Shown piece by piece: positions 45,783-54,424 of a DNA stretch of 64,000 nucleotides (position 1 is the first letter of the stretch; every line of letters starts with the position of its first letter). The position numbers were made by a program, and so were the translations under genes. The stretch comes from Caloramator mitchellensis. GTDB lineage: Bacteria; Bacillota; Clostridia; Clostridiales; Caloramatoraceae. The DNA is taken from positions 124,001 through 188,000 of the forward strand of contig NZ_LKHP01000001.1 of assembly GCF_001440545.1 (NCBI RefSeq), given 5' to 3'. The notes beneath the pieces were generated by a model, which saw only the letters and a program-made list of their open reading frames with translations, did not search any database and was not told the origin of the DNA.

Positions 45783-47928
45783 ACTTAATATGGATTATTT
45801 TATTTTGTTTACAATTTTAACGAGCATTATATATTCAATATTTATAAAAATTGGATATATTAGTATAGGATTATCATCGAATCTTGCATTTAATTGTTTT
45901 GTATTTGTTGGAATTAATATTTTTTTGTATTTGTTGTTTAAATATAAGTATTTGCTATTCTTGGCCATTATATTTTTACTAACATATGTCAAACTTAATT
46001 TCCAAATGATTATGCACTATTTAAAAAATATACTTCCTTTTTATCAAAGCATTTTAGAAAATCAGGGTGTAATCAGCAATTATTTTGACCTTTATATTAA
46101 ATTTTTTTATATAACAGTAATTTTTCTTTCAATTGTTGTTTTTTATTTGACATTTATTAAGAAACGCACAGTTTATCTATTGATATTGGGATTAGGACTT
46201 TTTTCTTTTTATGATTTTTTTGGAATTGATACTTTTAGGTATTATAATATTTTTCTTATTTTATGGTTTTACCTATTCTGGATGTCAAGAAATATAAATG
46301 TTGAAAAAAATAAAATACACGACAGAAATTATTTATTCAAATTAATTTCATTATTTACTATATTTATTTTTATTACAAATTTTGCTATTAAAATACTGCC
46401 GGTTGAAAAGGAAGGCAAAGGATATAAGTTGATTGAAATTGCAAATGAAATGGGTGAAAAAATAAACCCCAAAGAACAGGTTACAGTAGTATTTGGTTTG
46501 AAAAGCACCGGATTTCAGCCAGATTCCAACAAGCTTGGAGGACCGATAAAATTAAATCATAATAAAGCAATTACAGTATACCCTAATAATTATTCCGGCG
46601 AATTGTATTTAAGGGGAGTTATAAAAGACTATTACGATGGGCAAAAATGGAAAAAAAGCAGTAATAATTTTATTACCGGTAGCAAAACAAATTATAACAG
46701 AGAAGGGTTAAGAAAATTTGAGATACAAATTACACCGACAAACTTAGTAACATATACAGCATTTAATGTTCTCTTTCCTGAATCGATAAGGAATACATGG
46801 AATAATTTTTTAATAGATGCAGATTATTTAGAGACTAAACATCCCCATCCAGCAAATAGAAACGATAAATATTATGTTGATTTTGCTTCATACGATTATA
46901 GCATCTATACTGATTATATTCAAAATAAAAAATGGCCGACTTTTAAGTATAGCCAAGATAGATATTATTTTGACTATTTACGCGTTCCTGACATTGTGTC
47001 TAATAAAGTTTATGAGCTTACCATGTCTGTAATTAAAGATAGCCGAAATGATTTGGAAGCTGCAAAAAGAATTCAGGATTATCTAAGGGAAAATTATTCC
47101 TATGATTTAAAACCATCGATTCCACCTGACAATGTAGATTTTGTTGAACATTTTTTGTTTGAAGAAAAAAGGGGATATTGCGTATACTTTGCAAGTGCAA
47201 TGGCTATAATGTTAAGAACAGCAGGTATTCCATCGAGATACGTGGAGGGATTTGCTATAAACGCTACACCTTTTAAAGAAATAGATGTTTTAAATTCCGA
47301 TGCGCATGCTTGGGTTGAAGCATATATAAATGGGCTTGGATTTGTTACTTTTGACCCAACTCCTGGACATTATACAACTATTGATTATGCATTCGATGTA
47401 TTAAAAAATCAAACCGAAATACAAGAAAAAGACAATCAAACGGAAAAATTAAAAGAAAACAGGGTTGTTGAAGATAATGAGGCTATTAGTCAAAGCAAGA
47501 AAGTTAAAAATTTTTATTTTGAATTATTTGTCGCTTTTATTTTAGTAATTTTAATGTTAATAATTATTATTTTTAAAAGAAATAAAATAAGCACCTCATA
47601 TTTTGTTTCAAAAATTAAATTTACATCATTCGCATTAGGTGTTAATTATGAAGGATTAACATTAGAGGAATTGCTGTTAAATATAGGCCAAAAGTTAAAT
47701 ATTGACATGAGTATTATTTTAGAAATATTAAACAGAAATTTATATGATGATTACGACTTAACCTTAGAAGATAAAGAATTATTAAAAAATAAATTTACAG
47801 ATTTGGAAAAAGAGCTAATAAAATATTTGGGAATTGGTAAATTTATTATTAATAAAATGAATTATGGAAGATTTTTAATTATAAATAAAATATATAGGTT
47901 TCTAAAAGTAAAAAAGTGTAAATATTGA
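45775..47928 (+). CDS. Membrane-bound transglutaminase-like protein
   Basis: A 717-residue protein. About six membrane segments (to about residue 215) precede an extracellular domain. The transglutaminase core has the catalytic Cys in KRGYCVYFASAMAIMLRTAG (around 465), His in SDAHAWVEAYI and Asp in FVTFDPTPG. A further membrane segment (about 580-602) puts the last 115 residues back in the cytoplasm. It is the third member of the MoxR/DUF58/TgpA-like unit. Proteolytic or cross-linking activity is possible. Confidence 0.9.
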   Translation: MSKLNMDYFILFTILTSIIYSIFIKIGYISIGLSSNLAFNCFVFVGINIFLYLLFKYKYLLFLAIIFLLTYVKLNFQMIMHYLKNILPFYQSILENQGVISNYFDLYIKFFYITVIFLSIVVFYLTFIKKRTVYLLILGLGLFSFYDFFGIDTFRYYNIFLILWFYLFWMSRNINVEKNKIHDRNYLFKLISLFTIFIFITNFAIKILPVEKEGKGYKLIEIANEMGEKINPKEQVTVVFGLKSTGFQPDSNKLGGPIKLNHNKAITVYPNNYSGELYLRGVIKDYYDGQKWKKSSNNFITGSKTNYNREGLRKFEIQITPTNLVTYTAFNVLFPESIRNTWNNFLIDADYLETKHPHPANRNDKYYVDFASYDYSIYTDYIQNKKWPTFKYSQDRYYFDYLRVPDIVSNKVYELTMSVIKDSRNDLEAAKRIQDYLRENYSYDLKPSIPPDNVDFVEHFLFEEKRGYCVYFASAMAIMLRTAGIPSRYVEGFAINATPFKEIDVLNSDAHAWVEAYINGLGFVTFDPTPGHYTTIDYAFDVLKNQTEIQEKDNQTEKLKENRVVEDNEAISQSKKVKNFYFELFVAFILVILMLIIIIFKRNKISTSYFVSKIKFTSFALGVNYEGLTLEELLLNIGQKLNIDMSIILEILNRNLYDDYDLTLEDKELLKNKFTDLEKELIKYLGIGKFIINKMNYGRFLIINKIYRFLKVKKCKY

Positions 47929-47974
47929 TATAGACAAAAATTCAATAGAGTGATAAAATTTTTTTAGGATGTAG

Positions 47975-48057
47975 GCGGGCGTGGCGGAACTGGCAGACGC
48001 ACTAGATTCAGGTTCTAGCGGGAAACCGTATGGGTTCAAATCCCTTCGCCCGCACCA
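47975..48057 (+). tRNA. tRNA-Leu (anticodon CAG)
   Basis: Acceptor arms GCGGGCG (47975-47981) and CGCCCGC (48047-48053) pair fully, followed by an encoded ACCA. The anticodon stem CTAGA/TCTAG encloses the loop TTCAGGT, giving anticodon CAG (48009-48011). GGTTCAAATCC is the T-loop. The extra arm between anticodon and T stems is lengthened, as expected for a class II Leu tRNA. Confidence 0.96.
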
Positions 48058-48073
48058 TATAATATTAAATTTC

Positions 48074-48105
48074 ACCCCCTTGGTTGGAAATATCAACAAG
48101 GGGGT
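48074..48105. terminator. Terminator after tRNA-Leu
   Basis: ACCCCCTTG (48074-48082) pairs with CAAGGGGGT (48097-48105), then six T. Confidence 0.85.
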
Positions 48106-48123
48106 TTTTTAAAGGTTGGTGAT

Positions 48124-49047
48124 ATGATGTTTTTTTATTATGTTAATTTTCCAGATGGAGAAAAAGAATTATGCTTAATGGAGTTACGTAGACTATTTAA
48201 TATTAATCTGGATGGTAAATATTTTTTTTATGATGAATATATAGATGTTAATAGAAGTCCCTATATAAAATATTGTATTAAAATAGACGCTATTTCCGAA
48301 TCTATAGAGGATTTAGCAGATATAATCGAAAAAAAGAAAATTAAATACGACGATTACAAGGTTCAGTATATTAGCTTGATAGAGAGGATGGATTTGAATA
48401 AAAAACATAAAATAGAAAGTTTGATTGGAAGAAATATTGAAGGTGAAGTTAAAATCCATAATCCCAAAACTAAAGTTGGTGTTTTGGATATAGAACAAAA
48501 ATGGGTAGCTGGAGAGTTAATAAAGAATAGCGGTAAATGGCATGAACATGATGAAAAACCGGTTCAATACTGTAATTCTCTAACTGCAAGGGTATCAAGG
48601 GCTCTTGTTAATATTGCAACAGGAAGAAATCAAAATATTAAAATGGTAGACCCTTGTTGTGGAATTGGAACCGTAGTTTTGGAAGCACTTTCAATGGGAA
48701 TAGATATTAAAGGTTATGATATTAACAACAATGTAGTTAAAGGAGCAAAAAATAATTTAAAATATTTTGGTTATCCGGATGTTGTATCATGTAGCGATAT
48801 AAAAGATATCGCTGAAAAATTTGACGCAGCAATCGTAGACTTACCTTACGGTGTTCTTTCCGTTACAACAAGAGAAATTCAGGATGAAATAATTAAAAAT
48901 ACGGCGAGAATTGCTAAAAGGGCAGTATTTGTTACTTTAGAAGATATGCAGGAAAATATTAAAAATGTTGGTTTTGAAATAACAGATGAATGTAGATTAA
49001 GAAAGGGTAAATTCATAAGATATATAAATTTGTGTGAAATTTCTTGA
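48124..49047 (+). CDS. TRM11-type RNA methyltransferase
   Basis: A 307-residue protein. The N-terminal region (1-140) is consistent with a THUMP-like RNA-binding part. The SAM-dependent Rossmann domain holds motif I DPCCGIGTVVLEAL, motif II GYDINNNVVKGAKNNLKYFG and catalytic DLPYGVLS, an N-methyltransferase motif of the TRM11/TrmG group. A tRNA guanine N2-methylation role is likely but not certain. The region upstream is AAAGG with an 8-base spacing to this ATG. Confidence 0.75.
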   Translation: MMFFYYVNFPDGEKELCLMELRRLFNINLDGKYFFYDEYIDVNRSPYIKYCIKIDAISESIEDLADIIEKKKIKYDDYKVQYISLIERMDLNKKHKIESLIGRNIEGEVKIHNPKTKVGVLDIEQKWVAGELIKNSGKWHEHDEKPVQYCNSLTARVSRALVNIATGRNQNIKMVDPCCGIGTVVLEALSMGIDIKGYDINNNVVKGAKNNLKYFGYPDVVSCSDIKDIAEKFDAAIVDLPYGVLSVTTREIQDEIIKNTARIAKRAVFVTLEDMQENIKNVGFEITDECRLRKGKFIRYINLCEIS

Positions 49048-49063
49048 TAATTGTTTTGAAAGA

Positions 49064-49092
49064 TTGAGCATAATTTATTTTGATGTTATAAT
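49064..49092 (+). promoter_or_regulatory. Promoter of the cobalamin-riboswitch operon
   Basis: TTGAGC (49064-49069), 17 bases, TATAAT (49087-49092); the aptamer starts 14 bases later. Confidence 0.65.
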
Positions 49093-49105
49093 ATATAAAG
49101 AACCG

Positions 49106-49260
49106 AATACAAATAATATAGGTGCTGAAAAGTTAAAAGGGAAAACGGTGAAAGTCCGTTGCAGCCCCCGCTACTGTAAATGGGGATGAAACCTGATATG
49201 CCACCTTTTGGGAAGGCCAGGGAGTAAGATGAACCATAAGCCAGGAAACCTGCCTGTATT
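49106..49260 (+). ncRNA. Cobalamin (AdoCbl-type) riboswitch aptamer
   Basis: AATAC (49106-49110) pairs with GTATT (49256-49260) to close the structure. Conserved blocks appear in order: GGTGC...AAAAGGGAA, CGGTGAAAGTCCG, the B12 box-like GCAGCCCCCGCTACTGTAA, GGGGATGAAACC, GGGAAGG, GAGTAAG, and GCCAGGAAACCTGCC. All major conserved parts are present. It presumably shuts off the following genes when cobalamin is plentiful. Confidence 0.95.
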
Positions 49261-49280
49261 ATGAAGCATAACCTTCGGAG

Positions 49281-49331
49281 GGAAGGGCAAGCTTATATGA
49301 TTATAAGCCCTTTCCAGGGCTTTTTATTTTT
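49281..49331 (+). terminator. Antiterminator/terminator platform of the cobalamin riboswitch
   Basis: Two exclusive hairpins overlap. GGAAGGGC...TTATA (49281-49297) can pair with TATAAGCCCTTTCC (49302-49315). Alternatively AAGCCCT (49305-49311) pairs with AGGGCTT (49316-49322), followed by TTTATTTTT, an intrinsic terminator. They share the segment 49305-49315, so only one can form. Confidence 0.65.
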
Positions 49332-49359
49332 CCCTCTGAGATTGGAAGGGGGTGGTATA

Positions 49360-49926
49360 TTGAAGTTCAAGTTTATACCTATTTTAATCACATTATTTAT
49401 TTTAACTAGTTGCAGCAAGAATCAAGACAATACTATCAACTCAGATTCAAACACATTACCTGAAGGTCAAAAAACTTCAGTTACAACGAATGTATCAAAT
49501 GTAGAGCAAAAAAATAAATCAACTAATGAAATAAAGCCACAATCAGATAATAAAGAAGCAGATGTTAAAAAGCAAAATGAAATCAAAGAAGTTGCGATTA
49601 AGCTTGTCATTTCAAAGGATAATAAAATAATACTTCTAGAAAAAGTAGTAAAGCTAAACAAGAGCATTAATGCATTAAGATTGCTAAAAGAAAATGCAGA
49701 GGTTTATGAAGAGGGAGGTTTCATAAAGTCCATCAATGGTTTGGAATCCATTCCTCCAAACAAGCTGACTGATGAGGATATAAAAAAAGGTATTTTAGGA
49801 TACGATTGGTTTATTTATTTAAATGGCAAAAAGACAAGCGTAGGAGCAAAGGACATATTATTAAAAAATGGAGACGAAATAAATTTTAATTATAAGGGCT
49901 GGACTGTAGATGATCTGGCGCCTTAA
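49360..49926 (+). CDS. DUF4430 (transcobalamin-like C-terminal domain) lipoprotein
   Basis: About 188 residues, starting with TTG 49360 behind GGGGGTGG; the longer frame from 49261 runs through the terminator. The signal peptide ends in ILTSC, a lipobox, so Cys about 18 is lipid-anchored. A low-complexity, hydrophilic linker (about 19-75) leads to a beta domain with LGYDWFIYLNGKKTSVGAKD and LKNGDEINFNYKGW, the DUF4430 pattern that forms the beta domain of mammalian transcobalamin and intrinsic factor. First gene after the cobalamin riboswitch, so a surface cobalamin binder is likely. Confidence 0.82.
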   Translation: MKFKFIPILITLFILTSCSKNQDNTINSDSNTLPEGQKTSVTTNVSNVEQKNKSTNEIKPQSDNKEADVKKQNEIKEVAIKLVISKDNKIILLEKVVKLNKSINALRLLKENAEVYEEGGFIKSINGLESIPPNKLTDEDIKKGILGYDWFIYLNGKKTSVGAKDILLKNGDEINFNYKGWTVDDLAP

Positions 49927-49937
49927 GGAGGGCTAGT

Positions 49938-51797
49938 ATGAAAATTTTAAAGAAAAATTTAATTGCAGGTATTTTAACAATAATATTATTTTTGACATTT
50001 AGTTCATCTGTTTTAGCAGCTTTAAGTAATACTACAAAATCAAAAATGAAACAAAGTTATTCAGGAGCGATAAATTACATTATTAATAAATCAAAAACAA
50101 ATGGATTAAGCGACTGGGATGCAGTGGCTCTTGCAATGGCAGGTTACAACTTAAATAGCAGCAATTTAAGAATAAAAGGAAAAACATATTTAGAAAATAA
50201 GCAAAACGATATATTAAAAGAATTATCATATAATTGGACAACAAGCTATGCAAAGCACATTTTGACAATTGCAGCCTCAGGTTATGACCCTTCAAATTTC
50301 AATGGGGTTAATTTAATTGAAATTCTAAAAAACTCTCAATTGGAAAATGGAAAATTTAAGGATAAGATAGACGATACAAAAGAGTTATATTTGAATTCCC
50401 ACATATGGAGTATTATAGCTCTTGAAACAGTTAAGGAAAACTATAACAAAGAAATGGCAGTAAAATTTTTAGAAAACAACCAAAATAAAGACGGTGGATA
50501 TTCATGGATTCTAGGAAATAAAAATAGCGATATTGATACTACTGCAATGGCTGTTACTGCACTGACAATGGCAGGAAGAACAAAATCATCTGTATCAGTA
50601 GCAAAGGCTTTAAATTTCTTAAAATCTAAAATAAAGTATCTTTCAAAGGAAAGTCAAACTGCTGAAACATTGGCTTGGGTTGTTCAGGCAGCAGTTTCTG
50701 CTGGTGACGATTTGTCTAGATATTATATTGGAAAAAGAAATATACTAGAAGAACTTTATTTATATAAAGATAGAACTGGCGGATTTAAACATTTAAAGAG
50801 CAGCAATGTAGACAGCATTGCTACAAATCAGGTATTAAGAGCTTTGATTAGTTTTAATTACAATAAAAACATGTATAAAAATATAAGATTTACCAAAGGG
50901 AAATTTTTCAAAGCAGTTACTAAGAACGAAAATACAAACGCAGTTTTATATTCAGTATATAATAAAGATTTAAAGAATGTAGAACTAATAATACGAGCAG
51001 ATGGTGCCGATGAAGCAACTCTTATCATAAATGGTGATAAGAACGCTTATACTTTGAAACCAAATAATGGATATTTTAAATTTTATAAGAATTTAGAATT
51101 AAATAGCTTGAATTACAAGGTTTTTGTAAAAAACAACAACAATATTATAAAAGTTGTTCTGGGTGTTTTTGAATTAGTAGAAAAAAGCTACGATGTAACA
51201 GTAAGAATAGAAACCCCTGAAAAAACAATTGGAACGTATACTGTGAAAGCTGGAAATAAAACGGTGTATGATTTTACAGGAAAGTCAATCACTACTGAAG
51301 TTAAGTCGGCTTATGCAGCTGTTGCAAAGGTTCTAATAGAAAATAATATACCATTTGAAGTTATATACTATGATTTGGGACCATTTATAGACAGTGTGGG
51401 AGATTTTAAACCTGATTATTCAAACGGTAAGTGGTGGGGCACTTGGGTAAATAATAAATCGCTTGAAGTTGGATTAAGTTCATTTGAAATACATCAAAAC
51501 GATGAAATATTACTATACTATGTTACGGATAATAAGTGGGACATTAAGCCTTTGCAAATTACTATACCTGATGAGATTAATAAAGGTGATACAGTTGAAA
51601 TTAAAGTTACAGCATTTTCGGATGTCGTTTCAGGCGCTACCGTTTATGTAGGAAAAAATACCTACATTACAAATGAACAAGGTATTGCGCTTGTTAAATT
51701 AGATGAAGCAGGCAAGTTCGAAGTTTATGCTGAAAAAATAAAAGACGGAAAACCTGAATACATAAGAAGTAAGAAAACTTTTATCGAAATAAAATAA
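49938..51797 (+). CDS. Secreted transcobalamin-like protein: alpha/alpha barrel, DUF4430 and Ig-like domains
   Basis: A 619-residue exported protein with a signal peptide (1-28, ending FSSSVLAA). Residues about 30-325 are helical repeats with DGGYSWILGNKNSDIDTTAM and RTGGFKHLKSSNVDSIATNQ, the pattern of squalene-cyclase/prenyltransferase and intrinsic-factor alpha6/alpha6 barrels. A linker (about 325-425) precedes a DUF4430 domain (about 428-535) with WWGTWVNNKSLEVGLSS and DEILLYYV. An Ig-like carboxypeptidase-regulatory-type domain (about 540-619) closes it. Barrel plus DUF4430 is the mammalian transcobalamin architecture. No lipobox, LPXTG or SLH motif is seen. AAGGAGG precedes the ATG, 11 bases after the lipoprotein gene. 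Confidence 0.8.
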   Translation: MKILKKNLIAGILTIILFLTFSSSVLAALSNTTKSKMKQSYSGAINYIINKSKTNGLSDWDAVALAMAGYNLNSSNLRIKGKTYLENKQNDILKELSYNWTTSYAKHILTIAASGYDPSNFNGVNLIEILKNSQLENGKFKDKIDDTKELYLNSHIWSIIALETVKENYNKEMAVKFLENNQNKDGGYSWILGNKNSDIDTTAMAVTALTMAGRTKSSVSVAKALNFLKSKIKYLSKESQTAETLAWVVQAAVSAGDDLSRYYIGKRNILEELYLYKDRTGGFKHLKSSNVDSIATNQVLRALISFNYNKNMYKNIRFTKGKFFKAVTKNENTNAVLYSVYNKDLKNVELIIRADGADEATLIINGDKNAYTLKPNNGYFKFYKNLELNSLNYKVFVKNNNNIIKVVLGVFELVEKSYDVTVRIETPEKTIGTYTVKAGNKTVYDFTGKSITTEVKSAYAAVAKVLIENNIPFEVIYYDLGPFIDSVGDFKPDYSNGKWWGTWVNNKSLEVGLSSFEIHQNDEILLYYVTDNKWDIKPLQITIPDEINKGDTVEIKVTAFSDVVSGATVYVGKNTYITNEQGIALVKLDEAGKFEVYAEKIKDGKPEYIRSKKTFIEIK

Positions 51798-51831
51798 TTA
51801 ATTAACTTTAAATTAATATTTTACTTTTAAC

Positions 51832-51893
51832 AAGCCTCATGATAATATTTCAATAGGTTATTTAAATAGCCATTGGAATATTCATGAGGTTTA
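51832..51893. repeat. Imperfect palindromic repeat, copy 5
   Basis: AAGCCTCATGATAATATTTC (from 51832) pairs with the complement in GGAATATTCATGAGGTTT (51876-51893), extended by an inner AATAGG/CCATT pair. No T-run follows; transcription may therefore continue into the ECF genes. Confidence 0.55.
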
Positions 51894-51938
51894 ATAATAT
51901 TAATTGTTTTACATTTCTAACATAAAGTGGGTGAATTT

Positions 51939-52823
51939 ATGACCGAAATTAATAGCGATATTTTTCTTAAAAAAATACATCCATTATCATCAATAATTAT
52001 AATAATTACATATTTGATAGTTCTTTTGACTGTTAATAATATAATTTATTTATCTATAATAATATTATCTATTTTTTTGTTAGCAAGAGTTAATAATGTT
52101 TTTTATAAAATTTACTCTACACTAAAATTTTCGATTCTTTTTGGAATAATTGTTGTTTTATTTAATTTTATATTAAATCCTAACGGCGAAACCATACTTT
52201 TTATTATTTTTGATAGGACATTTACTCTTGAATCTTTATTTTACGGTTTTTTTATGGCTGTAAGATTGATTGCTTCTGTTATTGTTTTTGCGTTTGCAAA
52301 TCATATAATTGAACAGGATGATGCGTTTAGTTATTTTTCGAATTATATAGGTAACTCAGCACTTTTAATGAGCATGATGTTTAGATTAATACCAAGGCTT
52401 ACTAATTTGTTCAATCAAATTAAGGAGATTGAGATTCTAAGGGGCAATAATTTTAAAGGAAATTTTTATAATATGTTTAAAGGATATAGTCAGGTTATAA
52501 ATATATTGTTTTTAACTTCTCTTGAAGAATCAGTTGAAATAGCAGAATCTATGTATTCAAAGTGCTATGGTAGTAAAAACAGAACTGTTTATCATAGCAA
52601 AGTATTTTATCGTTATGATTTTTGCATTATAGCTATTTCAGCATCAATAAATCTAATATTATTCTTATTTGTTATGATGGGGTTCAATGATTTTAAATTT
52701 TACCCTGTGGTTATTAATCCTGTTGAAAACATAAGTGCATTTGGATTATTTATTTCAATAATATTCTTTGTTTATTCTATGATGATATGGTGGTGGAAAC
52801 ATGGAAGCAATAAAATTTACTGA
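51939..52823 (+). CDS. ECF transporter T component (EcfT family)
   Basis: About 294 residues with five or so membrane segments. The cytoplasmic coupling region carries MFRLIPRLTNLFNQIKEIEI followed by LRGNNF, in the place of the first conserved EcfT ARG motif. The second motif, usually ARGY-like, reads SMYSKCYG here, so it is diverged. RBS GTGGGTG lies before ATG 51939; the longer frame to 51927 is GTG in the RBS. It overlaps the ATPase gene by 23 bases. Confidence 0.82.
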   Translation: MTEINSDIFLKKIHPLSSIIIIITYLIVLLTVNNIIYLSIIILSIFLLARVNNVFYKIYSTLKFSILFGIIVVLFNFILNPNGETILFIIFDRTFTLESLFYGFFMAVRLIASVIVFAFANHIIEQDDAFSYFSNYIGNSALLMSMMFRLIPRLTNLFNQIKEIEILRGNNFKGNFYNMFKGYSQVINILFLTSLEESVEIAESMYSKCYGSKNRTVYHSKVFYRYDFCIIAISASINLILFLFVMMGFNDFKFYPVVINPVENISAFGLFISIIFFVYSMMIWWWKHGSNKIY

Positions 52824-54420
52824 TTTTACATATTATTATCCTAATACAACAAAATCAGCCATAGAAAACATAAACTTAACAATAGAAGAAGGGGAGTTTA
52901 TTTTAATAGTTGGACCATCGGGAGGCGGAAAATCCACACTTTTAAGGGCTATTAATGGCATAGTCCCTAATTTTTATGGAGGAAAGATAAAGGGCAGTGT
53001 ATCAATTTATAATAAAAATTTGAGAGAATATTCAAATAGAGAAGTTATTAGTAAAGTTGGCTTTGTATTTCAGGACCCAGAAAAACAAATTATTTTCAAC
53101 AGTGTTGAAAGAGAGTTGGCATTTGGGTTGGAGAACTTAGGATACGACCAGAAGGATATTTTGAGAAATATTTCCGAAGCATGTGCATTATTTGGACTTA
53201 ATGATATTCGAAATAAAAATACGCAGAATATTTCTGGGGGTGAAAAGCAAAAAGTAGAAATTGCCTCCGTCATTGCTATGAATCCCGAAATTATTTTATT
53301 TGATGAACCAACTTCTCAACTTGACCCAATTTCCGCAGAAGAGGTATCGAATTCTATAATCAAACTTAACAAAGATTTAGGAAAAACTATACTTGTAGTA
53401 GAACAGAATATTGATAGATTTATTGAATTTGCCGATAGGATATTGTTTGTAAATGAAGGTAAAATAATTAAGGATTTTAGAAAGGACAATATTTTTGAAT
53501 ATAATAGCGACATATTTTTACTGCCCAAGATTTCACAATATTTTAGATTAGCAGGATATAAAGAATTTCCAATATCATTAAAGGAAGCTAATAGATTGAT
53601 AAGAAATTATGAATTTAATTATACTTATACTAAAGACAAATGTGATAAAATAGTTCTATCAGTTGAAAATCTTAACTTTGAATTTTCTTGCGGCATTAGA
53701 ACATTAAAGGATATTAGCTTTAATTTAAACTCTGGTGAAGTAGTTGCCGTAATGGGTCAGAATGGTGCTGGCAAAACAACACTTTTTAAGATTATTTCTG
53801 GACTCATAGACAATTATAAGGGAAATGTATTTATAAAAGGTGTGGATTTGAAGAAAATAGAAACGAATAAAAAATTAAAAATGATAGGATATCTTGCTCA
53901 AAATCCAAATTTATATTTCGGAAGAGATACAGTGTTCGAAGAAGTGGCATATTCTTTGAAAAACATTGGGGAATATAACGCTGAAAAAGTAAATAAAATT
54001 TTGGAAGAGTTCAATTTAACCGAAATAAAAGACAAAAATCCAAGAGATTTAAGCGGAGGACAAAAACAGAGGTTAGCTATAGCTTGCGTTGCAATTCTCG
54101 AACCTGAAATATTGATATTTGATGAACCCACGAGGGGAATTGACATAGTTCAAAAGAAGAGAATTGGTGAATTTGTTAGAAACTATGCTAATAAAGGCAA
54201 TACAGTTATAGTTATAACGCACGACAGTGATTTTGTTGGTGATTATTGTGATACAACTATTTTAATGTTTGAAGGTGAGATAGTTGCCAAGGGGGATACC
54301 CTTGATGTTTTAACAGAATCTATTTATTATTCTCCTATAGTTACCAAACTTTTTAGAAAAAAATGCAGAATTACAAACTCAAATCATGCAATAGAATTAT
54401 TAAAGAATGTTAGATGGTGA
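52801..54420 (+). CDS. ECF transporter ATPase, two fused nucleotide-binding domains
   Basis: A 539-residue protein holding both EcfA and EcfA' in one chain. Domain 1 has Walker A GPSGGGKST (about 38), signature ISGGEKQKVEIASVIAMN and Walker B ILFDEPTSQLD. Domain 2 has GQNGAGKTT (about 320), LSGGQKQRLAIACVAILE and ILIFDEPTRGID. All ATP-site motifs are intact, so two functional sites are expected. It would bind the T protein just upstream and the S component just downstream. Confidence 0.93.
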   Translation: MEAIKFTDFTYYYPNTTKSAIENINLTIEEGEFILIVGPSGGGKSTLLRAINGIVPNFYGGKIKGSVSIYNKNLREYSNREVISKVGFVFQDPEKQIIFNSVERELAFGLENLGYDQKDILRNISEACALFGLNDIRNKNTQNISGGEKQKVEIASVIAMNPEIILFDEPTSQLDPISAEEVSNSIIKLNKDLGKTILVVEQNIDRFIEFADRILFVNEGKIIKDFRKDNIFEYNSDIFLLPKISQYFRLAGYKEFPISLKEANRLIRNYEFNYTYTKDKCDKIVLSVENLNFEFSCGIRTLKDISFNLNSGEVVAVMGQNGAGKTTLFKIISGLIDNYKGNVFIKGVDLKKIETNKKLKMIGYLAQNPNLYFGRDTVFEEVAYSLKNIGEYNAEKVNKILEEFNLTEIKDKNPRDLSGGQKQRLAIACVAILEPEILIFDEPTRGIDIVQKKRIGEFVRNYANKGNTVIVITHDSDFVGDYCDTTILMFEGEIVAKGDTLDVLTESIYYSPIVTKLFRKKCRITNSNHAIELLKNVRW

Positions 54421-54424
54421 TATT

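Noticed and set aside
47975-48057. tRNA-Leu gene as integration site of a mobile element
   Set aside because: No integrase gene and no repeat of the tRNA 3' end seen in flanking sequence.
49261-49359. N-terminal extension of the DUF4430 lipoprotein starting at 49261
   Set aside because: It runs through the riboswitch terminator, lacks an RBS, and would bury the signal peptide.
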